The notes beneath the pieces were generated by a model. The model was not told where the DNA came from, searched no databases, and saw only the letters and a program-made list of their open reading frames with translations. A program made the translations under genes and the position numbers. This document shows positions 1-8,224 of a stretch of DNA of 39,914 nucleotides, one piece after another (within the stretch, counting starts at the first letter, position 1; the number at the start of each line of letters is the position of its first letter). The stretch is from Myxococcales bacterium. Lineage in GTDB: Bacteria > Myxococcota_A > UBA9042. Location: the NCBI GenBank assembly GCA_947491025.1, contig CANLIC010000037.1:1-39914 (forward strand), given 5' to 3'.

Positions 1-157
1 AACCCTCACCCCCGCCGCTTCGCGGCACCCCCTCTCCCGCTGAAGCGGGAGAGGGGGGCACTGAATTCATTGTCATGTCGCCCCTCTCCCGCCCGACGGG
101 AGAGGGGGTGAGGGGGTGAGGGTGTCTTTCGCTCCGGACTTTGCGATAGTCCTGCGG
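1..157. repeat. REPIN-like hairpin repeat, copy 1
   Basis: The left edge of the window is a repeat found again at 26779-26936 with only one single-base indel and two adjacent substitutions. It contains three hairpins: GCCGC-TTC-GCGGC at 14-26, a CCCTCTCCCGC/GCGGGAGAGGG stem at about 30-56, and a CCCCTCTCCCG/CGGGAGAGGGG stem at about 81-106. The outer ends are a 12-base inverted pair, ACCCTCACCCCC (2-13) and GGGGGTGAGGGT (112-123), followed by a shared unstructured tail to 157. Paired REP hairpins in inverted order are typical of REPINs, which are non-autonomous and usually moved by a RAYT transposase; none is in this window. The copy lies just past the 3' end of kynU and may extend beyond base 1. 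Confidence 0.85.
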
Positions 158-206
158 TGCGCGTCCCAACGCGACAACGCATGCGGCGAGCGGTGGCGTG
201 GCCCCG

Positions 207-1505
207 CTAGCGGCCCTCGGCGGCCAGGAAGTCGGCGACGACCTGCAGCGCCCGCGCCACGTCGGCGAAGCGGCAGTACAGCGGCGCCGGCGCGACACGG
301 ATCACGTCCGGCCGGCGCAGGTCGGCGATGACGCCAGCGGCCTGCAGCGCCGCAGCCAACCCCGCCGCACGCCCAGGCAAGAGCAGGCTGAGCTGAGCGC
401 CGCGGGCGGCGGGATCGGCGGGCGTCAAGATCTCAAAGGCGCCCGGGTGCGCGTCGAGCAGAAGCTGCAGGCCCTCGGCGAGCAGGCCGGTGAGGGCCAA
501 CGACTTGCGCCGCAGCGCCGGCATCGTCGCCCGGTCGAAGAGCTCGAGCGACACCCGCAGTGGCGCCATCGCGAAGACGGGCGCGTTGGACTGCTGCCAG
601 CCGACGGCGCCCGCGGCGGGCTGAAAGGACTCCGGCATGGCGAAGCGGGTGGCGGCGTCGTTGCCCCACCAGCCGGCGAGGCGTGGCAGCTCCGGCGCCA
701 TGGCGTGGCGGTCGTGGACGAAGGCGATGCCGACCGAACCTGGCCCGGAATTCAGGTACTTGTAGGAGCAGCCGACGGCGAAGTCGACGCCCCAATCGTG
801 GAGCTGCAGCTCGACGTTGCCGGCTGCGTGCGCCAGGTCCCAGCCGACGCAGGCGCCGATGGCGTGCCCGGCGGCGGTAATCGCCTTCATGTCGTGGAGT
901 TGGCCGGTGTAGTAGTGCACGGCGCCGAGCATAATGAGCGCCACCTCGTCGCCATGGCGCCGCAGGGTCGCGAGGACGTCTTCGGTCCGCAGCTGCGCCT
1001 CGCCGGGCCGCGGCCGCAGCACCAGGGCCGCCGCGTCGGGATCCTGGCCATGCAGCCGCAGGTGGCTGGCGAGGGCGTAGCGATCGGAGGGGAAGGCCGC
1101 CTCCTCCATCGCGATCTTGGTGCGGCGACCGCTCGGTCGGTAGAAGCTGATCAGCAGGGCGTGCAGGGTGCTGGTCAGGCTGCCCATCGCCACCACCTCG
1201 AGGGGGCTGGCGCCGAGCAAGCGACCGAGCGGCGCGGCAAAGGGCTCGTGGTAGGAGTACCAGGGGTTGCGGGCGTGGAAGTGGCCCTCGACGCCGAGGC
1301 GCTGCCAATCGTCGAGCTCACCCTGCAGCGCGGCGCGGGTGGCGCGCGGCTGCAGACCGAGGCTGTTGCCGCAGAGGTAGGCGACGTCGCCGCCCGGGCC
1401 CTGCGGGAAGAGGAACTCGGCCCGCAGCGGGGCGAGCGAATCGTCGCGATCGCAGGCGTCTGCCCGCTCGCACAGCGCGGCGAGGGCCTTCGACCGCGAC
1501 GCCAT
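207..1505 (-). CDS. kynU: Kynureninase
   Basis: A PLP enzyme of 432 residues that cleaves kynurenine to anthranilate and alanine (or 3-hydroxykynurenine to 3-hydroxyanthranilate) in cytosolic tryptophan catabolism. Family signatures are visible in order: YLCGNSLGL near residue 43, an HFHARNPWYSYHE segment, the WDLAHAAGN stretch with the cofactor aspartate, and the Schiff-base lysine in CSYKYLNSGPG (about residue 249). The length is normal for the family. The ATG lies 6 bases past the stop of the DUF4399 lipoprotein gene, so the two are probably co-transcribed, although no strong ribosome site precedes kynU. No other kynurenine-pathway gene is in the window, so its metabolic branch cannot be told from context. 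Confidence 0.95.
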   Translation of the reverse strand: MASRSKALAALCERADACDRDDSLAPLRAEFLFPQGPGGDVAYLCGNSLGLQPRATRAALQGELDDWQRLGVEGHFHARNPWYSYHEPFAAPLGRLLGASPLEVVAMGSLTSTLHALLISFYRPSGRRTKIAMEEAAFPSDRYALASHLRLHGQDPDAAALVLRPRPGEAQLRTEDVLATLRRHGDEVALIMLGAVHYYTGQLHDMKAITAAGHAIGACVGWDLAHAAGNVELQLHDWGVDFAVGCSYKYLNSGPGSVGIAFVHDRHAMAPELPRLAGWWGNDAATRFAMPESFQPAAGAVGWQQSNAPVFAMAPLRVSLELFDRATMPALRRKSLALTGLLAEGLQLLLDAHPGAFEILTPADPAARGAQLSLLLPGRAAGLAAALQAAGVIADLRRPDVIRVAPAPLYCRFADVARALQVVADFLAAEGR

Positions 1506-1511
1506 GGCTGG

Positions 1512-2279
1512 CTACTTGCCCGCGGCGGCCGGGGCCGGGTTGGGCGCGGCGGCGCCAGGGGCTGGAACCGCCGGAACCGGAGCCGGGACGACGACGCCCA
1601 CGGGCGGCAGCGCGCCCGGCGGGGGCGGCTCTGAGGACGGCGGGGTCTTGGCGGCGGGGTCGACGGCTGGCACGCCGGGGGCGAGATCGCCGGGCGCGGG
1701 CACCGGCGCGGTCGGCGCTGCGTCGGGATCGACCGCCGGCACCGGCTTCTCGACACGGATCTTGACGCTCGCGCGCATCTTCTCGCCATACGACAGGTGC
1801 GCGCCGTTGGCGAACTGGGCGGTCAGCGTGTACTCGCCGGGCGTCAGCTCGATGTCGGCCTCGGTCTGGCCCTGGCCGTAATGGATGCTGGTCTCGGTCT
1901 TGGGCACCGGCTGGCCGAACTCGGTGCCCTCTGCGTTGATGATCAGGTGGTGGTGGCCCGTGCCCGGCACGATCTCGCCGGCGGGCCGGGCCTCCATGCC
2001 GGAGAGGCCGAAGCGCACGTGGATGTTGGCCTTCTCTTTGCCGTCACCGACGACGTACACCGCGGTGTCGTTCGGCTCGAGCAGCGAGACGCTGGCGCCC
2101 TCGGGCACCGTGAGGCCGGGATCGGCTGCGGGGGCGGCCTTTGCGACCGGGGCCGCGCCAGCGGCGGCGGCGGCGGAGAGCTCGGGGGCGGCTTCCTTCT
2201 TGGCGCAGGCGAGGGGCGCCACCAGCAGCAGCAGCGAGGCGGCGAGGGTAGACCGGCGGGGGACGAAGACGTTGCGCAT
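1512..2279 (-). CDS. DUF4399 domain lipoprotein
   Basis: A 255-residue predicted exported protein. The ATG at 2279 is chosen over a longer frame because AGGAG sits 7 bases upstream and the N-terminus becomes a signal peptide (MRNVFVPRR, hydrophobic core, then APLAC-AKK); the cysteine suggests a lipoprotein, though the lipobox is imperfect. The central domain (about residues 45-165) carries the GTGHHHLIINAE motif and the LTPGEYTLTAQFANGAHLSYG strand typical of DUF4399, a small beta domain of unknown function. The last 85 residues are a low-complexity Pro/Ala tail. It is the first gene of a likely two-gene unit with kynU; a functional link to kynurenine breakdown is not evident. The family call is firm; the role is unknown. 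Confidence 0.85.
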   Translation of the reverse strand: MRNVFVPRRSTLAASLLLLVAPLACAKKEAAPELSAAAAAGAAPVAKAAPAADPGLTVPEGASVSLLEPNDTAVYVVGDGKEKANIHVRFGLSGMEARPAGEIVPGTGHHHLIINAEGTEFGQPVPKTETSIHYGQGQTEADIELTPGEYTLTAQFANGAHLSYGEKMRASVKIRVEKPVPAVDPDAAPTAPVPAPGDLAPGVPAVDPAAKTPPSSEPPPPGALPPVGVVVPAPVPAVPAPGAAAPNPAPAAAGK

Positions 2280-2591
2280 GTTCGGGCTCCTGTGGCGGCG
2301 TGACGGGGGTCGCCGCCGCGCGTGCCGGGCGAGGGTAGGCCGGCGGCGCGGCGATGGGAAGGTGGTGGCGCGAAGCGCGTGGGAGCGGGCAGCCACGGCA
2401 GTGTTGGCGGCTGCCTTCGCGCAGGGTTTGGTTCGCTGGCGGTCTACGAATCCGCGCGCAGGCTGGGGACGGCGGGGCGCTGAGGCGTCTGTGATCCTGA
2501 CCCCGTGCTCCAAGACCGCCGGTGCTGATCACCAACTCGAGGTTCGGTCGGCCGCTTCATGCGCCCCGGCATGCGTGATCTGCGGCGCGGG
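2280..2591. other. Gap between two minus-strand genes
   Basis: This 312-base stretch holds the leader and a candidate promoter (2332-2360) of the DUF4399 gene. Longer frames cross it only as extensions of neighbouring genes without ribosome sites. I see no further gene and no clear terminator for the lipoprotein gene that ends at 2592. Confidence 0.6.
2332..2360 (-). promoter_or_regulatory. Candidate sigma-70-type promoter for the DUF4399-kynU unit
   Basis: On the minus strand TTCCCA (2360-2355) and TACCCT (2337-2332) are separated by 17 bases, with the start codon about 50 bases downstream. The match to TTGACA/TATAAT is moderate, but it resembles other candidate promoters in this window. 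Confidence 0.4.
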
Positions 2592-3671
2592 TCATTTCCC
2601 AGGCACCCCGGACTCCCCTGGGGCGTAGCCAGGGGCCCCGGCTTCGAAGCAGTCTTTTTTGCAGCGGAGTTTGTTCGTGATGGGGTCGTAGAAGGGGTCT
2701 TGGTAGGTTTTTTCGTTGTTGCAGCCGATGTGGAAGTAGCCGTAGCACTCTGCCTTGTCATTGGCGCCGGGGAGGACGCAGAACTTGGATTTCGGGGCGC
2801 AGTAGATGGTGTCGACCTGGCAGAGCTCGACGGGGAAGGTCCACTCGCCCTTGAGGAGGTACTTGGCGCAGTCGCCGGCGGCGGCGAGGACTTGGTCTTT
2901 GAAGGGGGATTTTTCGATGGGCATGCATTGGACGATGGCGTAGCCATTGCACCAGGGTGGCGCGCCTGGGCGGAGTTGAGGATTCTTGCGCAAGTCTGAG
3001 CACCATTGTCCCCCGAAGGCATGACCATGGCTTAGGATTGTGGTCTGCTTCGACGGCAAGGTCGTCTTGAGCGACACGGGAGACGAGATCGACACGGGTT
3101 GGCAACCATGGTCCGACTCGGATCTGATCACGCAGGTCACGCTGTTTGCGCAGCCTCCCGCAACTGGCGGAACCCCCGACTTGTATCCAGTAATGGACTC
3201 GCAAGTTTCTAGGTTCCAGCGGTGTCCGTCACTCGAGGGTTTGCACCTCAACACGTTGGGCCGATAGCACCCGATTCCTGTGAAAGTAGCCAAGTCGTTG
3301 AAGACGGCTTCGATGTTGGAACACCGCACGGCGCCTTCCTCCGCGCACGGTTCACCAGGCGCGGGCAACGCGACCGCCGCGCAAATCTGAGAAGGCTCCG
3401 TATCACCGTCCGTGTCCACTCGCCCAACGATGTCAGGAGCATCGTGGCCGACGACCTCCTTCTGCGTATCAGCTTCGATAAACGTGTCGCTAGGTTCCGT
3501 CGAATCGACCTCTTCGATGGCTGCGTCCACGACCGAAGTGTCAAGCGCTATTCCGTCAGCCTGCTCACCATCCGGCCTCGCAGGCGAACGCTGGCAGCTG
3601 CAAGAGAGCGACAGCGCCGTCGTTGCCAATGATATCAAGAAAATGGAGGTCAAGTAGGAAGACAAGTTCAT
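2592..3671 (-). CDS. Cys-rich secreted lipoprotein of unknown function
   Basis: A 359-residue protein with no family I recognise. The ATG at 3671 follows GGGAGG by 5 bases and starts a signal peptide (MNLSSYLTSIFLISLATTALSLSCSC), so a lipid anchor on one of the first cysteines is likely. Residues of about 35-100 form an acidic Asp/Glu/Thr linker. The rest is a globular domain with many cysteines spaced as expected for disulfides (for example IGCYRPNVLRC, CANSVTC, WCNGYAIVQC, CNNEKTYQD, CKKDC). It starts 10 bases after the stop of the metalloprotease gene, so both are likely on one transcript. A partner, inhibitor or co-secreted substrate of the protease is possible but is inference. Base composition appears less GC-rich than flanking genes. 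Confidence 0.75.
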   Translation of the reverse strand: MNLSSYLTSIFLISLATTALSLSCSCQRSPARPDGEQADGIALDTSVVDAAIEEVDSTEPSDTFIEADTQKEVVGHDAPDIVGRVDTDGDTEPSQICAAVALPAPGEPCAEEGAVRCSNIEAVFNDLATFTGIGCYRPNVLRCKPSSDGHRWNLETCESITGYKSGVPPVAGGCANSVTCVIRSESDHGCQPVSISSPVSLKTTLPSKQTTILSHGHAFGGQWCSDLRKNPQLRPGAPPWCNGYAIVQCMPIEKSPFKDQVLAAAGDCAKYLLKGEWTFPVELCQVDTIYCAPKSKFCVLPGANDKAECYGYFHIGCNNEKTYQDPFYDPITNKLRCKKDCFEAGAPGYAPGESGVPGK

Positions 3672-3681
3672 GGCAGCCTCC

Positions 3682-6600
3682 CTACTGCTGCAAGGTGCAG
3701 CCCGAAGGCCGTGCGGTGGGAACGAAGTTGACGAGCGCGACGTTGTCGAGGCGGCCGTGGAAGTAGACCCCAGCGTTGCTACCGCCGTCGTGACCCATCC
3801 ACACATCGCCCGGCGAGGGCAGGTTCGAGGTCCAGGCCTGGTAAACGCAGGCGCCGCCGCTACCTGTGCCGGAAGCGGCGTACCAGCCCGTCAGTGGGTC
3901 CATGCGCCGCAGCCACAGGAAGTGGCCCTGATCGTCCTTGCTCGCCGACCAGATCGCGCGGTACCAGCGGCCGCGCTGCAGGCCGGACCAGACGAGCGCG
4001 GTGTGGCCTCCGACCGAGGCCTCGACATTGCCACCGCTGACGACGGTGAGTTGGAAGGCGCCAGACTTCCACAAGACGTGTGCGGTCTCGCTGCCCTGGA
4101 AGCCGTCAAAGCGGAAGTCGAAGTGGAGCGTGAAGCGATCTTCGTAGCTACCGGAGAGGGCTTCCAGTCGGGAGTCAGCGCCCCCATGCAGCTTGATGCG
4201 GTCGCTGTTGCCGTCGAATGCAGCGGAAGCGAACAATGCCCAGGGTTGCCCGCCGTCACTCGCGGCGGGGACTACCTTCTCAGCTTCACGGGCGGTCACG
4301 CACCGTCCTGGGTCCAGACACTTATCAAAGCCCAAGCCCTGATCTGGACACTCCCCATCATTCTGACAACTACACCCACCCCAATCCGTCACACAGAACC
4401 CGGCCACACACTGCCCAGACCGGCAGGCAAGGTCATCGCTGCAAGCGCACTTCCCCGACACGCAACTATTGCTCAAGCACTGAGAGTTCTGCGTACAGTT
4501 CGCCGGATCCGCGGTACACGTCGCCCCCGCCCAAGCGCAGTCCCCAGCCACCGCACACCCACCGATCGGGTAGTTCACGTTCCCGGCGGACATCCCACCC
4601 TCCACCGTCACGGACTCGCCCCACCCGCAGAAGTCCTCATCGACCTGCGGCCCATTGAAGGTGTTGGCGTAGAGGCACATCCCCTTCCCGACCACCCGGC
4701 TCAGGAATTGCCGTCCCATCGAGATCATCCGCGCCCACTCGTCTTCGTCCTCCAGGACCTCTTGGTTGCTGACGACATTCAAGTCGAAATTCCAGCGGCC
4801 CGCTGTGATGTCCGTGTTGCCGAGCGCAGTGCCAGTATTGGTAGGCTGCGCGGTCTGACCGTTCCAGTTGAAGTAGCAAGTGGTCGCTGCGCCATTGCCG
4901 TCGACGTCGCAGAACGGACCGAAGTAGCTGCCAACCGAGTTGCGCAGTGCGAATGCCGATGTCATTGCCCGGCAATCGTTGAGACTTCGGTAACAGAACT
5001 GCGACTGCGCGAGGTGCCGCAGTTGCCACTCCTCCCAACCGCCGTTCGGTTGCCATGAGTTGTCGAGTGCCTTTTCATCGATTCGGCGGGCAAGCAGCCC
5101 CTTCGAGAAGCGCAGGTCATTCGCAACGCAGGCGAGGTATGCCGTGCTACTCGAAGGGGGCGCTGACTGCATTGGCAGCATGCCGCTTACGTACTGATAC
5201 GACATCAGCGTGGGCGCCGGATTCTCCACGTAGGCAGTCACGCCCGTCGGCGCCGTAGCGCAGCCATGGCTCGCTAGCGCGGGCGTGCAGTTGCTGCCGT
5301 CTAGGGTGCACAGGCTGCAAGGAGTTCCGCTGCACCAAGCGGTGGCGCCTTGCGGTGGGTCGACATGGCGGTGGTAGAGACCGAAAGTGTGGCCCAGCTC
5401 GTGGGAGAATGGAAAGCGGGCCAAATTTGACGACGATAACTTGTTGCCCCACTGAAATAGTTTGCCGCCATCGGACCAACCGTTGCCGTCCTGATGCATT
5501 GCGAATCCATAGCGCAAGGCGCCGTAGTGTCGCAGCGTCTGGTTCGCCCGCGCGGAGAAGTGCGACCTGGCGAAGACGGTACCAGCGTCCTCGCCCCCCT
5601 TGATCACTTCTCGACCAATGCGGTCGTCCACGATCGGCCACGACGTCCCCGCAAACGCATGCATGTTCACGCGATAGCGCAGGTCTGTCGCGCCAGGACA
5701 CGTTCCCGTGCTCGCGCCATCCCAACACTTCGCCGGTTCGTCGCCCCAGAGCTCCTTCAGCTCGGTCTGCTGCGCCGCCGAGAGCGCGTGCTCGTCCGTG
5801 CTGCCGTCGATGTCGGTGTTCGAGCTGACCATCCAATCCGACTCGACGAACACGTCGTACACCGTCGGGTCCTGCCCAAAGAACGGCGAGTCCATGTCGC
5901 CGCTCGCCGGCTCGACCACGCACCACTCGCCAGCGTCGCAGCTGGAGAACGCCGACTTGACCCGGTCGCACCCCCAAGCCTCTCGGTACGGACCCGCAGG
6001 GGCGCTGGCGCAACTGACGGCGAGGACGAAGAGCTCGTCGCCATCGTCGATGCCGTCGTGGTCGCTGTCGCTGGCACGCCAACAGCGAGCGTCGCTGGAG
6101 CTGCCGCAGATCGCGCTCCCCTCGAACAAGTTGACCTTCGCGTTGACCCAGTTACGCGCCGCCTCACATCCCCAGCCCTTGACGATGAGGTCAGCACCCT
6201 GGGTGTCCGTCGCGGAGTCGCAAGTCCCAAGCTGCGCCTCGACCTCGGCCGTGACCATGTCCTGGTCGACGTCGGCTGAGCTGGTTGTGCCATACCAACG
6301 CATATGCGCCAACCTCGCGTGCATCCGAAAGTACTCGCCGTTTCCAACGGTACCCGAACCATAGACGCCGACCATCACCTTGGCTTCGGTAGGGGTGCCG
6401 AACGCCGAACCGATCGTCATCCGCGTCATGTACGTCGTCGCGCTGCCGCCAAAGGTGGTGTCATCCTGAAACTGCGCCCGGCCACAGTCGCTCGTACAGT
6501 CGTTGGCGGCGTTGCTGACGACGAGCAGCTTGCTGTCGTGATAGTTGGCGTAGCCGGGAGTCACCATGCTGTCGGCGCCGGGGTTCTTGGCCACCAGCAA

Positions 6601-7320
6601 GACGTCGACCGGTCGTACCTCCTTCGGTCCGATCTCCCAAAGCGAGAAGGGCTCGTCCTGCAGGGTGACGTTGACGCCGCCGCTCTGGCTGACGACGAGG
6701 TCGCACAGACCGCCCTTGCCGGCGCTGTAGGCGACGACGTGGGCGGCATAAAAGCCCGACGCTGGCGCGCTGACCGTGATCGAGCTGGCGTAGGAGACCG
6801 GCCAGCCGCCGATGTCGTCATCGATCGCCAGGATGTTACCGGCGGCGCAGGTCGCGTCGTCGCACTTGACGAGGTAGAGCACCGTATCCGGGGTCGATCC
6901 GCCGATGGCCTGCAGGTCGCTCGTCGCAACGGTCAACGCGTTCCCAGACGCCACCTCGAACGTCGTGCTGATGAAGTGGAAGACATCCGGACTGGCGCAC
7001 AACGTCTTGGTGCTGTCGACGCAGTGGTCGAGGTTGGGATCGTAGGTGATCGCCATCGTCCCAACATCCCCACCTCCGCCGGCGCCGTTCGCCTTGCATT
7101 CGGCGACCAGGTCGGCGCGCTTCTTGGCGCTGAGTTTCGGCTTGGAGGCCAGCAACGCCTGGCACTTGGCCTCACGGGCGTTGGCAGCGACGATATCGGC
7201 TTCGAGTGTGCTCTGGGATGGGGTGCCCCGTGCGACCAGCGCCGGCTGCGCCAGCGCGCGGGCCGGAGTCGGCGCCGGCTTGGCGGTCGCCAGCGTCGGC
7301 CAGACACAGGCGAGCGTCAT
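3682..7320 (-). CDS. Secreted metzincin-type zinc metalloprotease with LamG domain
   Basis: A 1212-residue modular exported protein. Residues of about 90-220 resemble a pre-peptidase beta domain. A DSDHDGIDDGDE calcium-binding loop lies near 417. The peptidase has HELGHTFGLYH at about 640-650 (HExxHxxGxxH, three zinc histidines and the catalytic Glu) and a Met-turn LMSY near 706. A Cys-rich EGF-like stretch spans about 910-1005, and a concanavalin/LamG-like beta sandwich follows to the C-terminus. The ATG at 7320 has GGAG 5 bases upstream, but the resulting leader (MTLACVWPTLATA) lacks a basic n-region. In the same frame directly upstream lies RRHKRACKFGAW, which would complete a normal signal peptide but has no in-frame start. 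A GTG at 7411 with a strong ribosome site is one base out of register across a pentanucleotide tract. The exact metzincin subfamily and substrate are unknown. Confidence 0.85.
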   Translation of the reverse strand: MTLACVWPTLATAKPAPTPARALAQPALVARGTPSQSTLEADIVAANAREAKCQALLASKPKLSAKKRADLVAECKANGAGGGGDVGTMAITYDPNLDHCVDSTKTLCASPDVFHFISTTFEVASGNALTVATSDLQAIGGSTPDTVLYLVKCDDATCAAGNILAIDDDIGGWPVSYASSITVSAPASGFYAAHVVAYSAGKGGLCDLVVSQSGGVNVTLQDEPFSLWEIGPKEVRPVDVLLVAKNPGADSMVTPGYANYHDSKLLVVSNAANDCTSDCGRAQFQDDTTFGGSATTYMTRMTIGSAFGTPTEAKVMVGVYGSGTVGNGEYFRMHARLAHMRWYGTTSSADVDQDMVTAEVEAQLGTCDSATDTQGADLIVKGWGCEAARNWVNAKVNLFEGSAICGSSSDARCWRASDSDHDGIDDGDELFVLAVSCASAPAGPYREAWGCDRVKSAFSSCDAGEWCVVEPASGDMDSPFFGQDPTVYDVFVESDWMVSSNTDIDGSTDEHALSAAQQTELKELWGDEPAKCWDGASTGTCPGATDLRYRVNMHAFAGTSWPIVDDRIGREVIKGGEDAGTVFARSHFSARANQTLRHYGALRYGFAMHQDGNGWSDGGKLFQWGNKLSSSNLARFPFSHELGHTFGLYHRHVDPPQGATAWCSGTPCSLCTLDGSNCTPALASHGCATAPTGVTAYVENPAPTLMSYQYVSGMLPMQSAPPSSSTAYLACVANDLRFSKGLLARRIDEKALDNSWQPNGGWEEWQLRHLAQSQFCYRSLNDCRAMTSAFALRNSVGSYFGPFCDVDGNGAATTCYFNWNGQTAQPTNTGTALGNTDITAGRWNFDLNVVSNQEVLEDEDEWARMISMGRQFLSRVVGKGMCLYANTFNGPQVDEDFCGWGESVTVEGGMSAGNVNYPIGGCAVAGDCAWAGATCTADPANCTQNSQCLSNSCVSGKCACSDDLACRSGQCVAGFCVTDWGGCSCQNDGECPDQGLGFDKCLDPGRCVTAREAEKVVPAASDGGQPWALFASAAFDGNSDRIKLHGGADSRLEALSGSYEDRFTLHFDFRFDGFQGSETAHVLWKSGAFQLTVVSGGNVEASVGGHTALVWSGLQRGRWYRAIWSASKDDQGHFLWLRRMDPLTGWYAASGTGSGGACVYQAWTSNLPSPGDVWMGHDGGSNAGVYFHGRLDNVALVNFVPTARPSGCTLQQ

Positions 7321-7365
7321 CCACGCTCCGAACTTGCAGGCACGTTTATGCCGCCGCCAGGGAGT

Positions 7366-7405
7366 GTTGCGTTGCGTTGCGTTGCGTTGCGTTGCGTTGC
7401 GTTGC
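7366..7405. repeat. Pentanucleotide tract (GTTGC)8
   Basis: Eight perfect tandem copies of GTTGC (GCAAC on the coding strand of the metalloprotease) with a partial ninth unit at 7406-7408. The tract lies 46 bases 5' of the annotated ATG and 4 bases 3' of a GTG with a strong ribosome site. Short tandem repeats of non-triplet length at the start of surface-protein genes are classic slipped-strand contingency loci. Confidence 0.95.
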
Positions 7406-7408
7406 GTT

Positions 7409-7422
7409 CACCGCTCCCTCCC
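7409..7422 (-). promoter_or_regulatory. Strong ribosome site and GTG upstream of the repeat tract
   Basis: On the minus strand GGGAGGG (7422-7416) is followed after 4 bases by GTG (7411-7409). Read from here the frame encodes NATQR repeats and stops at 7346 (HSLAAA-stop). The distance from GTG to the protease ATG is 91 bases; nine or six repeat units would make it 96 or 81, both multiples of three. Confidence 0.6.
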
Positions 7423-7705
7423 GCGTCTGCGGCCGACCTAGGGCCGCGCCTCGATGTCTCCCACCAGCCGGCACGCTGACGACGTGCCACAACGCTGTCA
7501 AGCGAAAAATCCAGACGAAGGCCGGCCCACCGGCCAGCACCACTGACCCACGCCCAGCGCCCGCCCCCTACAGCCGCAGCACCGTCAAGGCCCGCCCGCT
7601 CGCCGTCGTCGACGCCTCGAAGCGCCCGCGAGAGCGCCGTACAACGCGCAAGGCGATTCGCAGGCCGACAGCTCGCCGGCAGCAACAGGGCACGGCCCAA
7701 AGGTG

Positions 7706-8224
7706 CTAGGAAATCGCCGTTGCCGCCAGCGCGAGGCCCCAGGGCGCAAGCAGCACCTGTACGCACTCGCGATCCAAGTCCGGGTGGAGCTCTAGGATAT
7801 TGTCGACATCCTGCATATCCCTGGGTCGGCCGGCCAGGATCTTGAGCGCGACCAAGTGCTCGACAGCCACGATCCGCACCTTTCCAAGGCGCAGCTCCAC
7901 TTCGCGAGCCGACTGCACGGCAGCGCGCTGAACGTCGACTTCGGCCTGGATGACGTCGGCGTATTGTCCGCCCAGCCACAGGCGCAAGTGCCACGTAGCC
8001 TTGCGTTCGACCCGCATGCCTCGCTCGTCCGCCCGAGCGATCAGGCGCTCGCGCTCGTCGTCGCCGAAGTCGGCGAGAAAGTCGACGTCGCGTGTCCGGG
8101 CTCGCTCGCCGTAGAACATCACCGCGGCGCCGCCGATCAGCGCGTGCTGCGGCGCAACTTCGCACAGGAGCTCCGAGGTCGCGACGAGAATGTCCGCGAG
8201 CTCATCGCGCGTGTAGCCGTTCAC
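7706..8224 (-). CDS. Nucleotidyltransferase-fold protein, DUF6036/AbiEii-like
   Basis: A 172-residue cytosolic protein of the minimal nucleotidyltransferase superfamily. HALIGGAAVMFYG followed by RARTRDVDFL matches the GGxA...RxTxDxD core of these enzymes, and the VEHLVALKILAGRPRDMQDVDNIL segment matches their C-terminal helix. I place the start at GTG 8224, which has CGGAG 5 bases upstream; the ATG at 8296 lacks a ribosome site and would overlap the upstream gene by 95 bases. With the GTG start the overlap is 23 bases, so translation is probably coupled. Related proteins act as toxin or resistance components that transfer nucleotides to tRNA or to partner proteins; that role here is inference. 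No transmembrane segment is seen. Confidence 0.8.
   Translation of the reverse strand: MNGYTRDELADILVATSELLCEVAPQHALIGGAAVMFYGERARTRDVDFLADFGDDERERLIARADERGMRVERKATWHLRLWLGGQYADVIQAEVDVQRAAVQSAREVELRLGKVRIVAVEHLVALKILAGRPRDMQDVDNILELHPDLDRECVQVLLAPWGLALAATAIS

Larger units (their letters stand above)
7321..7705. other. Upstream region of the metalloprotease
   Basis: Besides the (GTTGC)8 tract and the alternative GTG, this 385-base region holds a perfect TTGACA (minus strand, 7501-7496) but no good -10 at the usual spacing. It also has a TGGCACG-N4-CAGCG string nearby that only half-fits sigma-54 sites, and a GCGGCC/GGCCGC stem at 7429-7447. Frames crossing it look like shadows. No separate gene is supported. 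Confidence 0.5.

Noticed and set aside
198..1634. 478-codon plus-strand frame over kynU, and similar frames opposite the kinase (13012-15075) and the transporter (17992-19104)
   Set aside because: Antisense shadows of genes with clear family motifs in the other frame; their translations show no domain.
7366..7405. The GTTGC tract as a CRISPR or recombination array
   Set aside because: The unit is 5 bases with no spacers; a simple sequence repeat explains it.
7473..7501. Perfect TTGACA and a TGGCACG string upstream of the metalloprotease as sigma-70 or sigma-54 promoter
   Set aside because: At 17-18 bases from TTGACA there is no usable -10, and the downstream half of the sigma-54 site (CAGCG) does not fit TTGCA; kept only as a remark.
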